Positions 24,494 through 33,464 of a stretch of 64,000 nucleotides of DNA are shown here, piece after piece. The stretch lies in assembly GCF_018128905.1 (NCBI RefSeq), contig NZ_CP063808.1, positions 4,340,001-4,404,000 on the forward strand. Reading direction: 5' to 3'. The notes under the pieces are model-generated. The model was not told where the DNA came from and did not search any database. It was given only the letters and a program-made list of their open reading frames with translations. Position numbers and translations under genes: made by a program. The stretch's first letter is position 1, and the number at the start of each line of letters is the position of its first letter. Source of the stretch: Streptomyces sp. A2-16. GTDB taxonomy: Bacteria > Actinomycetota > Actinomycetes > Streptomycetales > Streptomycetaceae.

Positions 24494-26998
24494 GTGGCGA
24501 CGATGCGGCGTAGGCAGGGTGCGTGGGCTGGGTCGACCGTGACGGGGGCTGCCGCAGTCGTGACGGCGGGGCTGGGGCTGGTGACCAACTACGCCAGTGC
24601 CGCCGTACCAGGATGGGCGGCTCACGCGTGGGTAATCTGGCCGCTGTTCGCCGTGCTGGTGTTGGCCGGCATCGGGCTGGTGTTGTGGAACCGGCGGCTG
24701 GATGTTGCAACAAGACCGCTGGCGCGGCTGGGACGGGTGGGCCGATCGGGCAGGGGCCGGCATGATTCCTTGCACCCTCCACATGTGGAGCGCGTGCGCG
24801 GACGTGAAACCGAGCTGGCCGAGCTGGCAGGCATGCTGCGGCGGCCACGAGGGCGGTTCGCGGTGTTGTGCGCGGCCGGCGGAATGGGCAAAACAACGGT
24901 AGCCGCGCAGTTCGCCTCGCAGGCCAACGCGGCTGGCTGGCGAGTCTTTTGGGTGCGCTGGCGCGATTCCGCCGAGCTGGCGCAGCAGATGGTGCAGACA
25001 GCACTGGCTTGTGGGCTGCCCGAGGCAGAGTTGGAGTCCGCGCGGGCCGGGCGGGCGAGTCTGCCCGATACAGTGTGGCGGCAGTTGGGCCGGGCCCGGC
25101 GGTGGCTGCTGGTGGTGGACAACGCCGACGAGCCGCAAGAGATCGGCCCGGCAGGGGAACCGTTGGCCGATTACCGCGGTTGGATCCGCCCACACGGCCG
25201 AGGCCTGCTGGTGATGACCAGCCGAGATTGCAGCCCGCAGACATGGGGGCCGCGTGCCCGTCTACTGCCCTTGAAGCCGCTGCCCGCACAGTCTGCAGGC
25301 CAGATCCTGGTCGACGCTGCTCCCACAGCTGGCACAGCCCAGCAGGCTCGGGACCTGGCCATGCGGCTGGGCGGGCTTCCGCTGGCGCTGCACGCGGCCG
25401 GTACTTACCTGGCCGGGCCTACCAGCCGCTACCGCACCTTCACCACCTACCGCCAAGCCCTGGAGCATGAACTGCCCCTTCTGCTGGGAGCCGAACACCC
25501 GGACGCCTCTCATCCGCGAGTCGCGCGCACTGTGGTGCGGCACACCTGGGAGGTGTCCCTGGACCAGCTCGCCCGGGAAGGCAACGCTTTGGCCCGCCCC
25601 GTGTTGCGACTACTAGCCGTAATGGCCGAAGCTCCCGTCCCGCTGTCCCTCATCACCCCGGACCTGCTGTCTGCCGTCACGGGAGACGACGTCACCTTCC
25701 CAGCGTTGGAGGCTGCGTTTGCCGGCCTGCACCGGTACGGCCTGCTTGACCTTCCTCACTCTCCCGGCAACGCCGGGCAGGCATCGGGCATCAGCGATCC
25801 GGCGCAGGTGGTGCTGCACCCTTTGATCAGGGAGATCAATGCCGTCGCTCTGGCGGCCGGGGCATCCCATCTCGCCACGTGGCAGCGAGCCCTTGCCGAG
25901 CGGTTGACCGCGGCCGTGCACGAGGTGGACGAGCAGGGGCGCGCCGGTTGGCCTGCCGCCGTACTCCTCGCCCCTCACCTGCCCATGCTGCTCGACCTCC
26001 CTGACCCTTGCTTCTCCGCACATCACCGCACCGCTCTCGGCACGCTCGCGCAAGTGCTGGAGCACGCCGGCGCCTTCGGTGCAGCCCGTCTTCTCCAGGA
26101 ACGCCTCCTCGACTTCGAGAGCCGCACCCTGGGCCCCCAGCACCCCGACACCTTGACCAGCCGCAACCACCTGGCCAACGCCTTGTTCGGAATGGGCGAG
26201 CCAGTTGAGGCGATACTGCTGCTCCGGCAGACCCTGGAGGACCGTAGCCGTGTCCTGGGCCCCGCGCACCCTGACACTCTGATCAGCCGTCATGACCTCG
26301 CCTGTGCCCTGGACGGGACGGGTCAGCATGCAGAAGCGGTGTCCTTGCTGCGGCACACCCTCGCCGACCGTGCCCGTGTGCTGGGAGTCTTGCATCCGCA
26401 CACCCTGGCCAGCCGTGACAGCCTCGGTCTCGCCCTGGACGGGATGGGCGAGCATGCGGAGGCGGTCCGCCTGCACAGGCAGACCGTTGACGACCGCATC
26501 CGTGTGCTGGGCCCCGAACATCACCTCACCTTGCTCAGCCGCCACAACCTCGCCAGCGCACTGGCCAGGATGGGCGAGCATGCGGAGGCGGAACGGCTAC
26601 TGCAGGAGGTTCTTGATGACCACGCCCGTGTGCTGGGAGTCTTGCATCCGCACACCCTGGCCAGTCGTGACAGCCTCGGTCTCGCCCTGGACGGGATGGG
26701 CGAGCATGCGGAGGCGGTCCGCCTGCACAGGCAGACCGTTGACGACCGCATCCGTGTGCTGGGCCTCAACCACCCCGATACCCTGACCAGCCGCCACAAC
26801 CTCGCCAGCGCACTGGCCAGGATGGGCGAGCAGGAAGAGGCGGTACGCCTGCTGCGACAGACCCTCGCTGACCGCGTCCGTGTGCTGGGCCCTGAGCACC
26901 CGCACACCGTGCGCGCCCGCGACGACCTGGAGACAGCTTCGGCTGCCTGGCGTGCTGCACGACGGCGACAGACCTGGTTGCGCCCCTCGCGACGCTAG
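24494..26998 (+). CDS. Membrane-anchored STAND NTPase with TPR repeats
   Basis: An 834-residue protein. The N-terminus has two hydrophobic segments (about residues 14-36 and 45-67), placing the rest in the cytoplasm. The NB-ARC-like NTPase domain has Walker A GGMGKTT (~130-137), Walker B LLVVDNADE (~204-212) and GLPLAL near residue 293. From about 530 to 820 there are seven TPR units of 42 residues with the LGPEHPDTLTSRHNLA pattern. Such STAND proteins sense a signal through the TPRs and oligomerise; roles in development and phage defence are known. It is bracketed by IS debris. The start is GTG 24494 or ATG 24503. Confidence 0.87.
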   Translation: MATMRRRQGAWAGSTVTGAAAVVTAGLGLVTNYASAAVPGWAAHAWVIWPLFAVLVLAGIGLVLWNRRLDVATRPLARLGRVGRSGRGRHDSLHPPHVERVRGRETELAELAGMLRRPRGRFAVLCAAGGMGKTTVAAQFASQANAAGWRVFWVRWRDSAELAQQMVQTALACGLPEAELESARAGRASLPDTVWRQLGRARRWLLVVDNADEPQEIGPAGEPLADYRGWIRPHGRGLLVMTSRDCSPQTWGPRARLLPLKPLPAQSAGQILVDAAPTAGTAQQARDLAMRLGGLPLALHAAGTYLAGPTSRYRTFTTYRQALEHELPLLLGAEHPDASHPRVARTVVRHTWEVSLDQLAREGNALARPVLRLLAVMAEAPVPLSLITPDLLSAVTGDDVTFPALEAAFAGLHRYGLLDLPHSPGNAGQASGISDPAQVVLHPLIREINAVALAAGASHLATWQRALAERLTAAVHEVDEQGRAGWPAAVLLAPHLPMLLDLPDPCFSAHHRTALGTLAQVLEHAGAFGAARLLQERLLDFESRTLGPQHPDTLTSRNHLANALFGMGEPVEAILLLRQTLEDRSRVLGPAHPDTLISRHDLACALDGTGQHAEAVSLLRHTLADRARVLGVLHPHTLASRDSLGLALDGMGEHAEAVRLHRQTVDDRIRVLGPEHHLTLLSRHNLASALARMGEHAEAERLLQEVLDDHARVLGVLHPHTLASRDSLGLALDGMGEHAEAVRLHRQTVDDRIRVLGLNHPDTLTSRHNLASALARMGEQEEAVRLLRQTLADRVRVLGPEHPHTVRARDDLETASAAWRAARRRQTWLRPSRR
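26372..26765 (+). repeat. Near-identical 142-bp repeats within the TPR region
   Basis: The segments 26372-26513 and 26624-26765 are identical except for about one base (AGCCGTGA versus AGTCGTGA), with a period of 252 bp, equal to two TPR units. The other TPR units have diverged, so this pair is a recent duplication or gene conversion that kept the frame. Confidence 0.85.
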
Positions 26999-27039
26999 GA
27001 GCCGCCCCCACAGGCATCTCGTTGGGCCCGCCCGTGACT

Positions 27040-27480
27040 TCGTGCGGGCCGAGCACTGCGTGGTGGACGCCGTCGCCTTTCACGCTGCAGTCACGACGGA
27101 TCTTCCAGCTCTTCATGCGGGCGAAGACGTGCTCGACGCGGGCTCGGACTTGGCGGTGGGAGGCGTTGTGTTCCTCTTTCCAGTCCTGGAGTCGGGTCTG
27201 ACGGGCTCACGGCGGTGCGGGATGACCAGACCGGTGCCTCGGTAGCCGCCGTCCGCGATCACTGCGGCTGCTACCGAGGCACCGGCCTGGTGATTCGTGG
27301 AGTACCGATAGTCCTTCGGCTGCTCGGCGTCGGTGTGGTCAGGGGTGGGAACCAAGGTGCCGTCCACGAACAGCACAGTGTCCCTGCGGAACCGGTTGCG
27401 CGGTTGGAGTGCGAGCGACGTTGCAAGGTGGTCGAGGATGCGGCCGGCTGCCGATTTCGAGACCCCGAACAGTCGTTCCC
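27040..27480 (-). mobile_element. Decayed transposase (IS family A, copy 2)
   Basis: The minus strand reads LFVDGTLVPTPDHTDAEQPK, DYRYSTNHQ, an internal deletion, then VIADGGYRGTGLVIPHRR, a frameshift, then RARVEHVFARMKSWK and GDGVHHAVLG. It is the same family as the 23.2 kb remnant, in the same orientation, on the other side of the STAND gene. The remaining 27480-27750 stretch may hold more of its N-terminal part but is too scrambled to assign. Confidence 0.75.
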
Positions 27481-27759
27481 GGGCGTCAGCCCTCCGCGCT
27501 GGGAGCAGGGCAGCCCCGAGCCCGTGCCGTGGGGCGGCTGGGCGAGAACTCGCCGCTCCTCGGCTTCTGCAGTCGAACTCTCAGCCGATGCCACCAGGGC
27601 TGCGGATCATCCGGCTGCACAGGCGCGTCCGGCAGCGCAGAGAAGACGCCCGCCTTTGCCTGCCAGCTGCTGAACACGCCACGGAACGTGGGGTGTGGTT
27701 CGTGCGGTAGAGGGCCCCGCAGAGAAGCCACTGCCATCTCCTTCGCTTGGTCCGTTACC

Positions 27760-27777
27760 GTTAACGTGACCGTTAAC
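27760..27777. promoter_or_regulatory. LacI-type operator
   Basis: GTTAACG-TGAC-CGTTAAC is a perfect inverted repeat with 7-bp arms, preceded by a third related element, CCGTTACCG. It lies 117 bp before the LacI-family gene. The length and the AT-centred arms fit a LacI/GalR dimer site, probably for autoregulation or for a lost neighbouring operon. Confidence 0.7.
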
Positions 27778-27893
27778 GAGATTCTGGCCCAGCGGAGCGG
27801 GCTCCGTCAACGCCGCCGCCGGACGACCGGGACGCTGCAGGCCGGCGGGAACCTGGTTGACTGGGGCACAGGGCGGCACAGGAACAGAAGTGA

Positions 27894-28931
27894 GTGGGCA
27901 GCGTGGCCGGACAGCGGGAAACGGAAGACCAGCGGGCGCGAGGTGCGGGAACCGTCAAGCGCGTCACGCTCCGCGACGTCGCTCAGGCGGCAGGCGTGTC
28001 CCATCAGACCGTCTCCCGGGCGATCAACGGCAAGGGAGAGATCGACCCGGCGACTCAGCAACGTGTCCTCGATGTCGCAAGGCAGTTGCGGTACCGGCCC
28101 AGCCGGTTCGGCCGGGGGCTGGTCCGCCCGGACGTCGTATCCGTCGGGCTCATCGTCCCCGACGTGGTGAACCCCTTCTTCCCGGAGTTCGTGGCAGGAG
28201 TGATCGCGGCCGCGGACGAACGCGACTGGCAGGTCCTGGTGGCCAGCACCGAGAACGACCGGTCCCGGGAACTCGCCCTGGTCCGCTCACTCGGTCGGCA
28301 GGTTGACGCCCTGGTCGGCTACATCAGCCATGCCGACGCCCAACTCGAGCCGTACGTGGGCACCGTGCCGTTGGTCCTGGTGGATCGCGAGCTGGACTCG
28401 ACGAACCACGCGTTGGTCCACATCGACACCGCGGCCGGGATCCGGGCCGGAATGCAGCACCTCGTCGAACGGGGTCACCGGCGGATCGGCATGATCGACT
28501 GCGAGTGCTTGAGCGCCCCGATGGTCCGGCGCCGCACTTTCCTCGAAGTCGCCGGCGAACATGCGCTGCCCGTCGACGAGGACTGGATCGTCATGGCTGA
28601 GCAGTCCCCGGCCGGAGGCGGCGATGCGTTCGAGGCCCTGTACGCCGCCCGCCCGGACCTCACCGCCGTCGTTGCCTTCAACGACCTGGTTGCGATCGGC
28701 GCGCTCCGGGCTGCCCGCCGGCTCGGCGTGCGCGTGCCGGACGACTGCGCATTGGTCGGCTACGACGGGCTGAGCGTCGTCGACCTGGTGGACCCGCCAC
28801 TGACCACCCTCCATCTCGACAAGCGGCGGCTGGGCGAGCTGGCCATCCATCAAGTCGGGCGACTCCTCGCCGGCGAACAGCCACCCCCTATCGTCCTGAC
28901 ACCGAACCTGACCGTCCGAGGCACGACGTGA
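27894..28931 (+). CDS. LacI-family transcriptional regulator
   Basis: Up to 345 residues. The helix-turn-helix VTLRDVAQAAGVSHQTVSRAI lies near residues 24-44, followed by a hinge and a periplasmic-binding-like sensor domain (VGLIVPDVVNPFFPEFVAGV, VPLVLVDREL, VVAFNDLVAIGALRAAR, TTLHLDKRRLGELA). The start may be GTG 27894 or 27903; neither has a strong ribosome site. No sugar transporter or hydrolase lies beside it: upstream is IS debris and downstream a convergent gene, so its target operon appears lost or distant. Confidence 0.9.
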   Translation: MGSVAGQRETEDQRARGAGTVKRVTLRDVAQAAGVSHQTVSRAINGKGEIDPATQQRVLDVARQLRYRPSRFGRGLVRPDVVSVGLIVPDVVNPFFPEFVAGVIAAADERDWQVLVASTENDRSRELALVRSLGRQVDALVGYISHADAQLEPYVGTVPLVLVDRELDSTNHALVHIDTAAGIRAGMQHLVERGHRRIGMIDCECLSAPMVRRRTFLEVAGEHALPVDEDWIVMAEQSPAGGGDAFEALYAARPDLTAVVAFNDLVAIGALRAARRLGVRVPDDCALVGYDGLSVVDLVDPPLTTLHLDKRRLGELAIHQVGRLLAGEQPPPIVLTPNLTVRGTT

Positions 28932-28980
28932 CCCACCGCCCGCCCGCCGCGTGACCCTGGACTTGGACAGGGCAACGCGA

Positions 28981-29009
28981 GCCACGGCCTTGGGACTTCG
29001 GGCCGTGGC
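28981..29009. terminator. Bidirectional terminator
   Basis: GCCACGGCC (28981-28989), an 11-base loop and GGCCGTGGC (29001-29009) lie between the convergent LacI and adenylyltransferase-like genes and should serve both. Confidence 0.7.
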
Positions 29010-29011
29010 CC

Positions 29012-30202
29012 TCACAGCCGTGGGATGCGGGCGTACAACCGGTTGATCTCGGCGAGCACGTGGTCCACATGCGGACGCACCTGCGCCCGCAACGCATCGC
29101 TCCAACTCTCCTCGGAATAGGGGCAGTCGAGATAGAGCTGCCGGGCGTGTTCGAGGACGGGGCGGAGTTCGGGCGGGAGTTGGGCGAGGGCCCAGTCTGC
29201 GGCGGCGTCCTTCGACTTGATCTGTCCCGTGGCGAGCGTGGTCCAGATGCGGGCGAAGGTCAGCAGGACGTTGCGTGTGTCGCTGTTCAGGTCGTCGAGC
29301 AGGCCGGGGATGCCCGCCACGCTCGCCCGGATCAGGTCGGTCTGCGGAACGGGGTCGAGGGCGTCGGCGGGGCGGGGGCCAGTGAGGGGGTGGTCGCCCG
29401 CCAGCGCCATGGTGATCAGCAGGGCCAGATCGGGCATCGGCTCCGGCTGGGGGACCTGGCCGGACTCGTACTCGGTGCGCAGCCACTCGCCGTAGAGGAA
29501 GTCGCCGGTCGGCGGATACCGCCACGGCCGTACCTCGGACTGGACGATCACGGTGAGTTCGACCGGGCGGGCGTTGTTCCGGGAGCCGGAGATCTGAAGC
29601 AGTCCATCGAGGAGTGCCCGTCGCTCCTGCTCGTGCATGCGCCGCCGGGAGGCGACCAGCACGTCCAGATCGCTGGCCGGCCTGAGTTCCCCGAGTACGG
29701 AGGAGCCGTGGAGGTAGGTGCCGATGACGTCCGGGCCCAGCACATCGTCGACCAGCCCCACGATCTGCTGCGTCTGATCCACTGGACCAGTGTCAGGATC
29801 GACCTTCACCCACGGCAGCCCCTCGAACTGCGCGATGATCCGGCTCCAACCGCCGCTTCGCGCACCGCCGGTGGGAGCCGCGTCGTCGAGCCAGATCTCC
29901 GTGCCCGGCGGAAGATCCTCCGGTCCGCGCTCGGTGCCGATGGTGAGGGTGAACTCCGGGTCATCAGGGCTGCTGCGGCTGTAGTACGTGTCTGCCTCGC
30001 GCCAGGCTTCCAGGCCGAAGTCCGCAAGAATCGCCCGCCCATGGCGGCCCTCGGGAAAGAGCAGGAGCAGAGTGTCGCCGCGCACGGGCACGTCGGTGTC
30101 AGCGACGCGGGCGGCCAGCGCTTTGATGGGGACGGCGGGCTCGACCTGGAGACCGAAGCCGGTGCGGTGCGAGCCGGTCACGGTCACGATGTGGTACGGC
30201 AC
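29012..30202 (-). CDS. AadA-like nucleotidyltransferase with an extra N-terminal domain
   Basis: A 396-residue protein if started at GTG 30202 (GGGAAG upstream). Residues ~140-396 match aminoglycoside (3'')-adenylyltransferase length and layout: YLHGSSVLGELRPASDLDVLV holds the GS-x9-DxD nucleotide site, followed by a helical DUF4111-like domain. Residues 1-~135 are an unrelated domain (GFGLQVEPAVPIKALAARV, LFPEGRHGRAILADFG). The same frame has a possible internal GTG near 29782 that would give a 256-residue AadA alone. Adenylylation of spectinomycin/streptomycin is possible but unproven; the fusion is unusual. Confidence 0.78.
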   Translation of the reverse strand: MPYHIVTVTGSHRTGFGLQVEPAVPIKALAARVADTDVPVRGDTLLLLFPEGRHGRAILADFGLEAWREADTYYSRSSPDDPEFTLTIGTERGPEDLPPGTEIWLDDAAPTGGARSGGWSRIIAQFEGLPWVKVDPDTGPVDQTQQIVGLVDDVLGPDVIGTYLHGSSVLGELRPASDLDVLVASRRRMHEQERRALLDGLLQISGSRNNARPVELTVIVQSEVRPWRYPPTGDFLYGEWLRTEYESGQVPQPEPMPDLALLITMALAGDHPLTGPRPADALDPVPQTDLIRASVAGIPGLLDDLNSDTRNVLLTFARIWTTLATGQIKSKDAAADWALAQLPPELRPVLEHARQLYLDCPYSEESWSDALRAQVRPHVDHVLAEINRLYARIPRL

Positions 30203-30323
30203 ACCGCATCTTCCCACTCGCCCGGGGCTTTCCACCGAGCCGGGTGCCGGCGACCGATCCGTGGTCGTGACATCGCGTCGCCTCGGGCGAGCATGCTCCA
30301 TACGCCCCATACGCCCCGCACGG

Positions 30324-31262
30324 TCACGAGACGCGTGCCGCCGCGGCGCGAGCCAGGGCAAGGGTGCGGGAACGGGCGGGCGCCACGGGGCTGCCCGCTT
30401 CGCCGAGGACGATCAGAGTCCTGTCAACGACCGCGATGACCAGGGTCTCCTGAACGGTGAACGTGTCACCGGTGACAGTCACCGTCGCGTGCCACGAAGC
30501 GTCGCCGATTCCCGCCGACCCCCGCGCCACCACCTTCTCCGTGCCGCTCATGCCGTCATTCCAGCCGATGCCGAACTCCGTGCACCCCGACAGCACGTCC
30601 GCGGCCTGCTGAAGGTCCTTCCGTGCCCCGGTGCCCGGCAGTCGGCGCAGCACCTCCTGCAGGAACGGCCCGCTCCGGCTCATCGCGAACGTTGCGCGGG
30701 CCTCGACCGCGCCCGGCCTGGAACTGCGGTAGGACTCCAGGGAGTTGAGCATGGCGAGGCAGTCGGTCCGGTCGGAACGGGTCGGTGGATCGTTGCGCAG
30801 GTCGGTCTTCACATAGCCGGAGGGCAGCAGGCTCGTCGTGAGGAGGGCCGCGGAGAGATCCGCGACCGCGGGCGGACCGTCCGGGGCCGGGTCGGTCCTT
30901 CCGCCCGGCGTCCCGCCTGCACCCCTGCTGGGTCCGTCCGTCTCACCGGAACCGCCTGCGCCCGAGGAACCGGAGCCGCCCGCCGTGCCGCCGTCGGTCG
31001 TGGAGCCACTCGGCGTCCTTGCGGGCGGGGGAGAAGCGGAGGACGTCGTGGGGGAAGGCGAGGCGGAGTGGGACGCGGAGGGAATCGGCGGAAGGGACAG
31101 CTTCGAGTCCGTGGGTACGACGGTGTCGGCACGGTCGTCCGCGCCGTGGCCGCACGCGGTGAGCACCGTGGCCAGCAGCACCGCGACGACCGACACGGCG
31201 GCCCGTCGGCGAGTGACGCGGACGCGAGCGTGGCCGTTCGTCGCGGTGAGCGTGTCGTCCAC
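30324..31262 (-). CDS. Secreted lipoprotein with Ser/Pro-rich linker
   Basis: A 312-residue protein. A signal peptide ends in the lipobox LTAC (Cys37). A Ser/Pro/Gly/Thr-rich linker of ~90 residues follows, then a ~165-residue globular domain with two cysteines (TDCLAML and LSGCTEF), likely disulfide-bonded. This layout resembles PknH-like or sensor-type extracellular domains in actinobacteria. It starts at GTG 31262, five bases after AGGAGG. It ends the four-gene envelope operon. Confidence 0.83.
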   Translation of the reverse strand: MDDTLTATNGHARVRVTRRRAAVSVVAVLLATVLTACGHGADDRADTVVPTDSKLSLPPIPSASHSASPSPTTSSASPPPARTPSGSTTDGGTAGGSGSSGAGGSGETDGPSRGAGGTPGGRTDPAPDGPPAVADLSAALLTTSLLPSGYVKTDLRNDPPTRSDRTDCLAMLNSLESYRSSRPGAVEARATFAMSRSGPFLQEVLRRLPGTGARKDLQQAADVLSGCTEFGIGWNDGMSGTEKVVARGSAGIGDASWHATVTVTGDTFTVQETLVIAVVDRTLIVLGEAGSPVAPARSRTLALARAAAARVS

Positions 31263-31304
31263 GTGAGCCTCCTGCGAGCCGGTCGATTCGTCCGCCGGTG
31301 CGGA

Positions 31305-33464
31305 TCAGCGGTGATAGCGGAAAAACAGGTCGCAGCGGAGCACGGAGGCGACGACCGCGTCGAGGTCCACGGGTCCCGACGGATCACGCAGCAGCACCCG
31401 GGACGCGGACCGCAGGACCGGGTCGTCCACCGCGCCCAGCAGCCCGGCCGTCTCGGCGCGGCGCGCGGGATCGGCGAAGGCGGCGGTGCCTTCGAGGGTC
31501 AGCGCTCGGCACACGACGGCCCGGTCCGCGCGCATCGCGGGTGTGCGTTCGGACTCGGGTGGCAGGTCGGGGAGCTCACCGAGCGGCACGGTCCGGTCCT
31601 CCCCACCGGCGGTCCTCGGCGCGGGTGGGGCGGTCGCCGTCCGACCGGAGGACCGCGACACGACCGGCGCGCTGAACTCACCGCCGATCGCCGCCCACCC
31701 GGCCCCCGCACCGACGAGACATCCGGCGACCACGAGCGTCGCAAGGCGGCGACTCGCTCCGGCGCCAGGAAACCGTCGTACGACTGCCTTCCTCTGCGCC
31801 GCGACCGGGGTTCGCGACCGGGCGACCGAGGTTCGTACGCGAGCGGCGAGCTGAGGAGTGAGCGCGCCGACGACCGTGACCGCGCTACCGGTCACCCACC
31901 AGGGGGTGTCGAACACGCCCCACCGGGTGTCGGCCCCGGCGGCGGTCAGGCGGGCGAGGTAGAACCAACTGCCCAGCGGTACGGCGGTCAGCAGCCCGGC
32001 GAGAACGACTGCCCCCGCGCAGGCGGGCGCCGAGCCCGGTCCGCGGACGCTGGCTCGCAGGGCGCGGGCGAGACTCGTGTTCCACAGGGCGAGCAGGGCG
32101 CCGCCGGCCATCAGGAGTACTGCCAGGGCTGCCACTTGGGTGCCGGGCGCGTCGGTGAGGGAGAGGGATGTGGCCAGCCCGTCGGCCGTCCCGGTGTCCT
32201 GAACCCAGTTGCCCGCGGCCCGCCCGGACAGCTGACTGCCGACCAGCACGCCGAGCCCGAGCGCGCCTCCGGCCGTCGCCGCGCGCCGTAAGGAGGCGTC
32301 GCGGTGCCCCACGGCCGCGGCACGCCACCAGCCCACCGTCACCACCGCGGCCACGGCCCAGCCGGTCAGCAAACCTGCGAGCGTGTAGGCGAGTTGGGTT
32401 CGCCAGGGCATCAACGCGGCGATCAGCAGGGCGAGGTCGGTGAACAGCAGCCCCGCGGCCAAGCCGGTGACCAGGCAGACGAACCACGACAACCCCCAGG
32501 TCCGCGCCGGATCTTGGAGCACTTCGAGGCGCCTGGCGGAGGTCGGGTGGGTGGCCAGCCCCAGAGCGGCCGCAAGCCGCGCACGGCGTGAGGGCGCGTG
32601 GGCGGCACTGATGTAGTCGGCCATCGCACCCGGAGGGGCGTCCGCAGCCGCGTCCGCGCCGAGGTCGGCGTCGTGCTCCCGGGCCTGCAGCACCGCGCAG
32701 AGGCTGACGCCCACGATCGCCAGGATGACGGTCAACCGCACCAGCAGCCCGGTCCCCAGGGGACGGGGAGTGAGAATCAGGGACACAGCCATGGGTACGG
32801 TGCAGGCGAGGAGCAGGACCCACCACGCGGCGCTCGCCAGCCGCACCCGCCCCACGTCCCGCAGTCGCAGATGCGCCAGCTCGTGCCGGAACATCGCCTC
32901 CACCCAGGCGTCCGGGAGGCTGAAGACATGTGAGTCGGCCACGATCCACGGTTCGCGGCGGCTGCCCGAGGCCCGTGCCCTGACCCCGATGCGCCGTCCA
33001 CGGACCCACAGGACCGGCCGCGGACTTGTCGCCTCGGGCAGTACGGCGTCCAGGCGTGGACGGAGTGTCGGTGCGTCGGGTCGGTCGGGCCTGTCGGGCC
33101 GGGCCCGCCACAGCCACAGGCTCAGTCGGCGCCCGGCGGCCCGCCACAGCAGGGCGAGCGCCAGCAGGGCGAGGGGGCCGCACAGCACCACCGCGGACTG
33201 GGCTAGTCGTACGTCGTTGACGCAGCCGGTGAACCGGTTGAGCACCTCGTCGGGTGCACCGGCCCGGGCAGGCAGACAACCGAGCTGGGCGGCCCGCCAG
33301 TTGCCCCGCTGAAGAACCAGCCACCACCAGGTCGCGAAGGAGGCCCCGGCGCAGGCGACGAGGCTCAGCAGCGTCAGACGGGTCGTGGTCGGCAGGGGAA
33401 GCCGGCTGGACAGAAGGGCTCGGGTGACGTCCACTGCGGTGGGGGCGCCCGGGGGGCTGCTCAC
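31305..33464 (-). CDS. Membrane-embedded M48-family zinc metallopeptidase
   Basis: A 719-residue integral membrane protein. The zinc motif HELAH (about residues 192-196) lies in EAMFRHELAHLRLRD, and a second acidic region EHDAD (near residue 270) probably provides the Glu ligand, as in M48 (HtpX/Ste24) peptidases. About ten hydrophobic segments surround and follow it, and a long C-terminal extracytoplasmic part has Cys residues (VVCRALTL, VLRCDLF). The start is GTG 33464 in a GTGA overlap with the upstream gene. The substrate may be an envelope protein of the same operon. Confidence 0.82.
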   Translation of the reverse strand: MSSPPGAPTAVDVTRALLSSRLPLPTTTRLTLLSLVACAGASFATWWWLVLQRGNWRAAQLGCLPARAGAPDEVLNRFTGCVNDVRLAQSAVVLCGPLALLALALLWRAAGRRLSLWLWRARPDRPDRPDAPTLRPRLDAVLPEATSPRPVLWVRGRRIGVRARASGSRREPWIVADSHVFSLPDAWVEAMFRHELAHLRLRDVGRVRLASAAWWVLLLACTVPMAVSLILTPRPLGTGLLVRLTVILAIVGVSLCAVLQAREHDADLGADAAADAPPGAMADYISAAHAPSRRARLAAALGLATHPTSARRLEVLQDPARTWGLSWFVCLVTGLAAGLLFTDLALLIAALMPWRTQLAYTLAGLLTGWAVAAVVTVGWWRAAAVGHRDASLRRAATAGGALGLGVLVGSQLSGRAAGNWVQDTGTADGLATSLSLTDAPGTQVAALAVLLMAGGALLALWNTSLARALRASVRGPGSAPACAGAVVLAGLLTAVPLGSWFYLARLTAAGADTRWGVFDTPWWVTGSAVTVVGALTPQLAARVRTSVARSRTPVAAQRKAVVRRFPGAGASRRLATLVVAGCLVGAGAGWAAIGGEFSAPVVSRSSGRTATAPPAPRTAGGEDRTVPLGELPDLPPESERTPAMRADRAVVCRALTLEGTAAFADPARRAETAGLLGAVDDPVLRSASRVLLRDPSGPVDLDAVVASVLRCDLFFRYHR

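Noticed and set aside
24494..26998. NB-ARC/TPR gene as a proven phage-defence system
   Set aside because: The architecture is compatible, but there is no effector domain, no neighbouring defence gene and no direct evidence, so it is reported only as a possibility.
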